A DNA stretch of 64,000 nt from Siphonodentalium dalli. Lineage: Eukaryota; Mollusca; Scaphopoda; Gadilida; Siphonodentaliidae. The DNA lies in NCBI GenBank assembly GCA_032622095.1, contig CP136061.1, forward strand, positions 19,408,991 to 19,472,990, in the 5' to 3' direction. Positions 60,601 through 64,000 of this stretch are shown here, piece after piece. The translations under genes were made by a program, and so were the position numbers. The notes under the pieces were generated by a model. It worked only from the letters and a program-made list of their open reading frames with translations. It had not been told where the DNA came from and made no database searches. The stretch's first letter is position 1; each line of letters opens with the position of its first letter.

Positions 60601-63367
60601 TAGTTTGATATATCATCTGTACATGAGTTTAGGTTGTACAATAGATCTTCATTAGATCTTTTTTTTTTCAATAGATCTTCTTCTTTTTTTTGGGTTGAAT
60701 TTTTTTTGGGTATGCTTAAGCATGCTATAGCGAATTTAAAAACAAACTGGATAAAACCTTAGGGGCATGTTATAACTCAAAACTATCACCAAGTATTCAT
60801 AGTAATAATTTTGATGCCCATGAAAAACGTAAGATTCCCTAGCACTAAACCTACAAAATAAGTCTGGCACTGAAAGAGTTAAAGAATATAAGAAAAAATT
60901 ATTAAAATTGTAAAAAATTGTAAAAAATAATAACAAATGATGAAAAATTGTTAGGCCAATGCATTCTCTTATATATGCAAGGCGACCTATGGTCGACTCG
61001 TATATATAAGAGAATGCATTGGCACAGGGTATATGGGTTGATAAAAAAATCGGACTTGGCACTGAAAGGGTTAAACAACACTGAATGTCGAGCCACCAAC
61101 CAATATCCTTGTGGACGTAAAACATAATTGAATTGATGTCACTCACCTCGATCAGCGACCAATCAGAACTGATGTCAATCGGGTATTCACTTTACCAAAT
61201 TTGTTGATGTTATCAATTTGACTAAGTTTTGCTTCCCTTCTAGCAGGATGAACTGATGATATTGTACCGAATATTTTTTATTCTAAATCGCGTTATTGTT
61301 ATTAGTTGGCATATAGTATTTGTTTTATCTGTTGTTTGCTCTGTTCAAGCCTGCAAATAATGTGTCTGTCATTGCAGAATGAGGTTCCCAGAGGGTGAAT
61401 TTAGTGACGCTATCCTGCATAGCGGGCTAGCATCACTAAATTCATCCTCTTGGGACCTCATTCTGCTAAGGCCCTCAACTACTATGGCAGACCTTGGATC
61501 AGATTGAAGTTCCCCAGTTGAAGTTGGTGATGTTCACCCATTGGGCACCTCAATTATGAATTTTATCTTCTGCAAATTAGGGGATATAGAAACTTCCTAG
61601 AAGGGAAATGTAACTAAAAACAATGTTAATTTGATAATATAGATACTTCCCAGAAGATGAGGCTAAGCAGAATGAGGTCTCCAGAGGGTGAATTTGGTGA
61701 TGCTAGCCCACCGTGTGGGATAACATCACTAAATTCACCCTCTGGGGACCTCATTCTGCAAATGACAGACACGCTATTTGCAGGCTTGGCTCTGTTGGGG
61801 CCTCGGTGGCTCCGTCGGTTAGAGGTACAACTCCAAGCCAGCGCTGGTGATGAGGGTTCAAATCCACCTGTTTCCATCATGGACTTTGTAACTCAAAATT
61901 GTTATCTGGTGGAGTTGCCAGTTACTCCACAATGGCTGGTTGTTTGCTGCGCATGGTCAACGAGTTTATCAGCCATTGAAATCACTGTTAGATTAGCCGT
62001 ATAAGTGTGTGAATTTCCTCCACCACTAAAACTGGCAATGTCGTGATATGGCCTTAGTTGCTGAAAGCAACAATTTAACCCCAATCAGTCAATCAATCAA
62101 CTATGCTCTGTTCATAGCATATGTCACATTATGAAGGTCAATAAGTACCTAATGCAGGGAAATATTCAGGGCTGTTTAGATACCTGTTACAGGTTTGGGC
62201 GCCCAAACTCTGGTAGCCCAAATGTCCCCAAATTCTTAGTAGACAGTATTTTATCAACATGAATTTTTTTTTAAATTTTCAAGGCATAATTAAAAAGATT
62301 AACAATACATTGTGTAAATAGTAAATATGTAGTTGCAATTTGGCCTTCAGTTGCATGTCAAATGTTTTATCAGAATAATTGTGTCATCGCAAATTATATG
62401 GGGACATTCTCACCCGAAACAGGTGTCCCCAAAAATTCTCTGGGTTTGTCACTGTCCTAATGTCACTTTAACCCAAAATTAATTCTCTATAACATTTTCA
62501 TTGTCCCCCAAACTTTTCGGAGGACTATTGTAATCAGCCGCGTCCATCTGTGCGTCCATCCGGAGTTATAACTCCAGTAATGATCATCCGATTTGATTGA
62601 AACTTGGTACATGTATGTAGGTGTCTCAACCAAGAACACAGGTGCTCTGCATTCTGGGTTTGATCCGATGTTCTTTTATGGAGTTATTTCCCTTTTTTCC
62701 ACTTTTTTTTTTTTTACTTAGAATGGAAAAATAAAATATGTTTTTCATGGTTTCCAGGCTTGGAAAAACAACAGTTGAAGGGAAACTGTAAACTAAATCC
62801 GGCCATTTATAGGACCATCTCCTTTTAATCAACAGAATATATGCAACAAATGAATTAATATGAGCCATGGATTAGTGCAAAATACACCCATGTGCTCTAT
62901 GAATGATGCAAACAACATTGTAATTATAATAAAAATGAGTTTATGACCGAGTCAAGTACAGTAATTACCATCATTTGTTGCATATATTCTGTTAAGTATA
63001 AATAGGAGATGGTCCCATAAATGGCTGAATTTAGTGTACAGTACCCCATTAAATTCAAATACTTTCAAGATTGTTTAACATCTGCATGAACCATATTGAA
63101 AATAATAGCTTAAATTAGTAGCATGTCCGAGTAAAATATTATTCACCTGAATATATTTTCATTATGTTTTCAGTCAGCAACTGCAAGTCATTCCCTCGGT
63201 GCTAATGTCCAGAAGGTTCTGTCATTGATGAAGAAACACAATGCAGCACTATGTGGTGAGAATGTGGATCGGCCGAGTTCCAGTTCATCTTCCGGGTCAT
63301 GCTCTGACACTAATGACCTCTCCGAACTCATGCTACAACTGCAGGATGAATTCGGACAAATGAGTTG
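48476..63367 (+). CDS. CEP57: CEP57: centrosomal coiled-coil, microtubule-binding protein (partial, 6 exons seen)
   Basis: Exons 48476-48623, 49760-50077, 53599-53855, 55409-55561, 60021-60224 and 63174-63367 join in phase to 424 codons plus two bases. CEP57 localises to the pericentriolar material, multimerises through its N-terminal coiled coil and binds microtubules through its C-terminal domain. Visible landmarks: YKDYPTDKPF near the start; ALKGLQDKIKKLEEER and AQNRCNLLEKQLGYMRNMV (centrosome-localisation coiled coil); a Lys-rich linker KKVVKKKKKP; then HYRLNLNDIPFVAGQ, VQKVLSLMKKHNAALC and LQLQDEFGQMS (start of the Cep57 microtubule-binding domain). The start is unresolved: the first exon has a good acceptor (TTTCCCAG), so a 5' exon may lie upstream; otherwise Met at 48488. 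The 3' exons lie beyond the window. Vertebrate CEP57 and CEP57L1 are both similar; this is likely the unduplicated orthologue. Confidence 0.94.
48756..49374. mobile_element. CAAGCC-family MITE with 95-bp triplication
   Basis: CAAGCCTTGAAGTTGTGTGT to CCCAGACTTG. At 49021, 49116 and 49211 an identical 95-bp unit (TAACTGAAAACAATGTTAAT ... AATTTGGTGTGGGA) is repeated, making this copy 619 bp. In CEP57 intron 1. Confidence 0.88.
49375..49759. other. CEP57 intron, nothing recognised
   Basis: No repeat or coding match. Confidence 0.4.
49760..50077 (+). CDS. CEP57: CEP57 exon 2 seen: coiled coil plus novel spacer
   Basis: Starts AVMDALKGLQDKIKKLEEER, a heptad-repeat helix equivalent to human FSALKNLQDKIRRLELER, and runs to SETSKYKDML. 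The remaining about 60 codons (from IRIDEPRKVSE) are Pro/Ser/Thr-rich, with repeated IPSRDP, IPVKES and VPSK motifs and no counterpart that I recall. Donor GTAGAT at 50078, somewhat weak. Confidence 0.92.
50078..52246. other. CEP57 intron: short repeats and one hairpin
   Basis: A short palindrome around TGGTACAATTCTACTTTTTC lies at 50182-50214. 50837-50925 has CCCATTACACCACGAATTAC repeated in tandem. A 149-bp hairpin is listed separately. The open frames at 50698-50940 and 51036-51290 have no similarity that I recognise. Confidence 0.45.
51012..51160. repeat. 149-bp hairpin in CEP57 intron
   Basis: Arms AAGAAATAAATACACGGTGT ... ACAAAAAACTGATTGTA and complement, loop GGACTCCGCTACGCGTCGTC. A MITE-like palindrome, but no clear target duplication. 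Confidence 0.7.
52247..52760. mobile_element. TTAA-target element with 229-bp tandem duplication
   Basis: Two units (about 52247-52475 and 52476-52704), each with GGAACCTTGATTAACTCTTT and GCCAGGGGCCGATCTTATCG, differ by about one base. The last unit runs on to CTGAAAGAGTTAA at about 52747. Family of 15675 and 60690. Confidence 0.8.
52770..53598. other. CEP57 intron, nothing recognised
   Basis: AT-rich; a poly-A run at about 53151-53162. No element borders seen. Confidence 0.4.
53599..53855 (+). CDS. CEP57: CEP57 exon 3 seen: core coiled coil
   Basis: 86 codons. EMEGQLNAAQNRCNLLEKQL is the strongest family match. It continues as heptads (LDRLADLERDHEQLTATQ) like human QLEKLDLLEQEYNKLTTMQ. 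Donor GTAAGT at 53856. Confidence 0.96.
54071..54532. mobile_element. TGTGACCC hairpin MITE, copy 2
   Basis: 462 bp; ends TGTGACCCACCATATCAAAT and complement, TA borders. Two inverted hairpin cassettes (54121-54193 and 54415-54482) and a CCCTGCAGGGAGCCCCACAC spacer. In CEP57 intron 3. Confidence 0.87.
54533..55306. other. CEP57 intron, nothing recognised
   Basis: GACCGAGATGACTTGG-like words near 53880 recur in inverse form near 54890 (ACCGAGAAGACTTG; GATATCCCAAGCTGTTATGG). The MITE and flanks thus lie between inverted copies of CAGCTTGGGATATCGGTTGG, at about 53904 and 54868. Confidence 0.4.
55307..55391. mobile_element. CTTTCTATAC TTAA-element, terminal fragment (reversed)
   Basis: Reverse complement of the left end of 38923-39671: CATCCCTCCAAATGAATA ... 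TTATAGAAAGTG, then TTAA at 55392. Lies 14 bp before the acceptor of exon 55409, so the element supplies intron sequence next to the splice site. Confidence 0.65.
55409..55561 (+). CDS. CEP57: CEP57 exon 4 seen
   Basis: 51 codons, phase 0 both ends. RKIRDLEDKLRTEQHHRKLI continues the coiled coil (human KKMQELEAKLHEEEQERK), then a basic Ser/Thr-rich stretch (KATRSAIKPSITGSAIRKSY). Confidence 0.93.
55562..56190. other. CEP57 intron, nothing recognised
   Basis: AT-rich, no element seen. Confidence 0.4.
56195..56364. mobile_element. TTAA-target MITE, CCTTTCATGATGGG ends
   Basis: TTAA at 56191-56194 and 56365-56368; ends TCCTTTCATGATGGGAGC and ACATGGAAGGG. One degraded hairpin cassette. Same group as 39918-40172. 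Confidence 0.75.
56646..57494. mobile_element. TTAA-target element expanded into a 67-bp satellite
   Basis: TTAA (56642-56645) then CCCTTTCTATACTAAATGG. From about 56834 there are ten units of 67 bp (TTAAACTTATTATCTCAACA ... GTATAGAAAGGG), middle units almost identical; the last is cut off at 57494 with no closing TTAA. In CEP57 intron 4. Confidence 0.88.
57494..57815. other. CEP57 intron with a shared 40-bp segment
   Basis: 57494-57535 (AAATTTGTTGATGTTATCAA and flanks) recurs at 61184-61227. The rest is unrecognised. Confidence 0.5.
57894..59313. mobile_element. TTA-target (PIF/Harbinger-like) insertion
   Basis: 1420 bp starting GGCCAAACAAAATTAATGAA and ending AACCTTTTTTTTTTTTGGCC, flanked by TTA on both sides. 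Subterminal TTGATTCTCAGGC and GCCTGAGAACC are inverted. A third terminus-like copy sits inside at 58908-58974. A 3-bp TTA duplication fits PIF/Harbinger, but no transposase domain is recognised. Confidence 0.7.
58321..58542 (-). pseudogene. Cys-rich C-terminal fragment inside the TTA element
   Basis: Minus-strand frame ending TGA (about 58315-58317) with FPDICIKCGGMEDLDKVDGC and CHPQCKTCLEKFQTVL: two CxxC pairs plus CxxxC spacing, suggesting a small zinc-binding domain. There is no Met before it and stops lie upstream, so it is a remnant or an exon of the transposon's gene. Family not recognised. Confidence 0.4.
59842..60005. repeat. 84-bp tandem duplication before a CEP57 exon
   Basis: TTAATAATTGTTCATC begins both units (59843, 59927), and CATTGGATA with TATCTATA ends them; the second unit ends about 15 bp before the acceptor of exon 60021. 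Confidence 0.65.
60021..60224 (+). CDS. CEP57: CEP57 exon 5 seen: basic linker and start of MT-binding domain
   Basis: 68 codons. KKVVKKKKKPLGAKKQKT is a very basic linker, likely to contact tubulin; HTHYRLNLNDIPFVAGQ opens the Cep57 microtubule-binding domain. Donor GTGAGT at 60225. Confidence 0.95.
60316..60417. mobile_element. Palindromic CAGTAATG MITE, deleted copy
   Basis: CAGTAATGCCCTAAATAATC then directly the right arm from AATATTTCCGACTAAATCC. TA borders. 102 bp. Confidence 0.8.
60690..61070. mobile_element. TTAA-target MITE with CCCTTTCAGTGCC end (copy 2, reversed)
   Basis: Reverse of 15675-16070: GGGTATGCTTAAGCATGCTA at the left, one hairpin cassette (60955-61025), and ACTTGGCACTGAAAGGG then TTAA (61071-61074). 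A second terminus, CTGGCACTGAAAGAGTTAA, occurs internally at 60864-60882. Confidence 0.75.
61346..61788. mobile_element. CAAGCC-family MITE, full length, exact 8-bp duplication
   Basis: 443 bp; CAAGCCTGCAAATAATGTGT to ATTTGCAGGCTTG; octamer GCTCTGTT at 61338-61345 and 61789-61796. Reference copy. Confidence 0.92.
61797..62100 (+). mobile_element. tRNA-derived SINE
   Basis: Starts GGGGCCTCGGTGGCTCCGTC. An A-box-like TGGCTCCGTCGG at 61807 and a B box GGTTCAAATCC at 61855-61865 are spaced as in tRNA promoters. The body contains GGCCTTAGTTGCTGAAAG, and it ends in GTCAATCAATCAA-type short repeats. It cannot be a working tRNA: the arms do not pair fully. It directly abuts the MITE's target duplication. 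Confidence 0.72.
62490..62760. repeat. CCGTCC-class repeat fragment
   Basis: GTCCATCTGTGCGTCCATCC, GATTGAAACTTGGTACATGT and TGGAGTTATTTCCCTTTTTT link it to the 32450 and 34640 repeats. Confidence 0.5.
62774..63052. mobile_element. MITE with ACTGTAAACTAAATCCGGCC end, copy 2
   Basis: AACTGTAAACTAAATCCGGC and the inverted GAATTTAGTGTACAGTACCC bound about 280 bp; inner arms GCAACAAATGAATTAATATG and CATTTGTTGCATATATTCTG pair only in part. Same family as 29666-30290. Confidence 0.75.
63174..63367 (+). CDS. CEP57: CEP57 exon 6 seen
   Basis: 64 codons plus two bases. SATASHSLGANVQKVLSLMK and KHNAALC match human SHAVVANVQLVLHLMKQHSKALC. A serine run (PSSSSSSGSC) precedes SELMLQLQDEFGQMS. Donor GTGAGT at 63368; the next exon is outside the window. 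Confidence 0.95.
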
Positions 63368-63405
63368 GTGAGTGTTCATCCACACAATCAGCTGGCTTTT
63401 ATAAC

Positions 63406-63735
63406 CCTTCCATGACTGGAGCTTCCTGAAATTTTGCGAAAACCCTGTGCCAATGCATTCACTTTATTATGCGAGTCTCCCATAGGGAGCCTCGCATATA
63501 TAAGAGAAAGCATTGGCCTAGTAATATTTACCTTGATCTTGTAAGCCAGTGCATTATATTATATATGCGAGGCTCCCTATGGGCAACTCACATATTTAAG
63601 AATATACATTGGCCTAACAGTATTTACCATGACCTTGTAAATCAGTGCATTCTCCCTACAGGAGACTGGCATATATAAGAGAATGCACTGGTACATTATA
63701 TTTAATGCTGCACCAGCACAGCTACCGTTATGAAA
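63406..63735. mobile_element. TTAA-type MITE of the CCTTTCATGATGGG group, degraded
   Basis: Starts near ACCCTTCCATGACTGGAGC and ends near GTTATGAAAAGGATAA, with three diverged hairpin cassettes (63446-63516, 63548-63615, 63640-63690). Target TTAA is not preserved. Confidence 0.6.
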
Positions 63736-63840
63736 AGGATAATTATATGAGGGCTTGTCCTGTATTTCCTTACGTGCAATCAAACATTTCACATTATAAC
63801 TCAAGTGTATATTGTTAGATTCCGTTGTCTCAGGTATGGT

Positions 63841-64000
63841 CAAGCCTGGTTATAATGTGTCTGACATTTTCAGAATGAGGTCCCCAGAGGGTGAATTTAG
63901 TGATGCTATCGCACAGTGCAGGCTGGTGTCACTAAGTTCACCCTCTGGGAGCCTCATTCTGCTTAGGCCTCAACTGCTATGGAAGACCATGTATCAGATT
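63841..64000. mobile_element. CAAGCC-family MITE, cut by window end
   Basis: CAAGCCTGGTTATAATGTGT, first palindromic arm pair, then GGCCTCAACTGCTATGG. Continues past the window. Confidence 0.88.

Noticed and set aside
61797-61870. A functional tRNA gene
   Set aside because: The A and B boxes fit, but the stems do not pair into a cloverleaf, and the sequence continues as a SINE body and tail.

Overview
The window is animal nuclear DNA, AT-rich and very repeat-rich, carrying two intron-rich genes on the + strand. Every inferred intron is GT-AG. The proteins look like invertebrate orthologues of vertebrate genes: NSMCE3 has nine coding exons, whereas the mammalian gene is a single-exon retrocopy, and there is one CEP57-type gene. 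Together with the density of small DNA transposons and L2/CR1-like LINE pieces, this suggests a marine invertebrate (non-vertebrate deuterostome or lophotrochozoan). The phylum cannot be settled from the sequence alone.

Layout. 1-226 is a promoter-like region with ETS and CRE motifs. 227-21242 is NSMCE3, the MAGE-domain subunit of the SMC5/6 DNA-repair complex: nine exons joining in phase to a 304-residue protein. 21243-48475 has no host gene that I can support. It holds transposon copies, LINE fragments, a long ATC microsatellite, a 46-bp satellite and a 68-bp satellite, and it may include the unseen 5' end of the next gene. 48476-63367 holds six coding exons of CEP57, a centrosomal and microtubule-binding coiled-coil protein. 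The gene runs off the right edge inside its microtubule-binding domain.

The two genes have no obvious shared pathway beyond general cell-division and genome-maintenance roles, and they are separated by about 27 kb. Most of the window's content is layered mobile DNA. At least six structurally defined families can be delimited by their terminal inverted repeats and target duplications: a CAAGCCTTG-ended family with 8-bp duplications (hAT-like, about 17 copies); older hAT-like relics; palindromic TA-target elements; several TTAA-target (piggyBac-like) miniature elements; a GC-rich TA-target element; and a TTA-target (PIF/Harbinger-like) insertion. Several are nested, so relative insertion order can be read.

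The most striking structural observations are as follows. One hairpin cassette of about 67 bp is shared by elements with different termini. Satellites of 67-68 bp have grown from the end of a TTAA-target element, each unit keeping the terminus and TTAA. Two micro-duplications affect 3' splice-site regions of NSMCE3.
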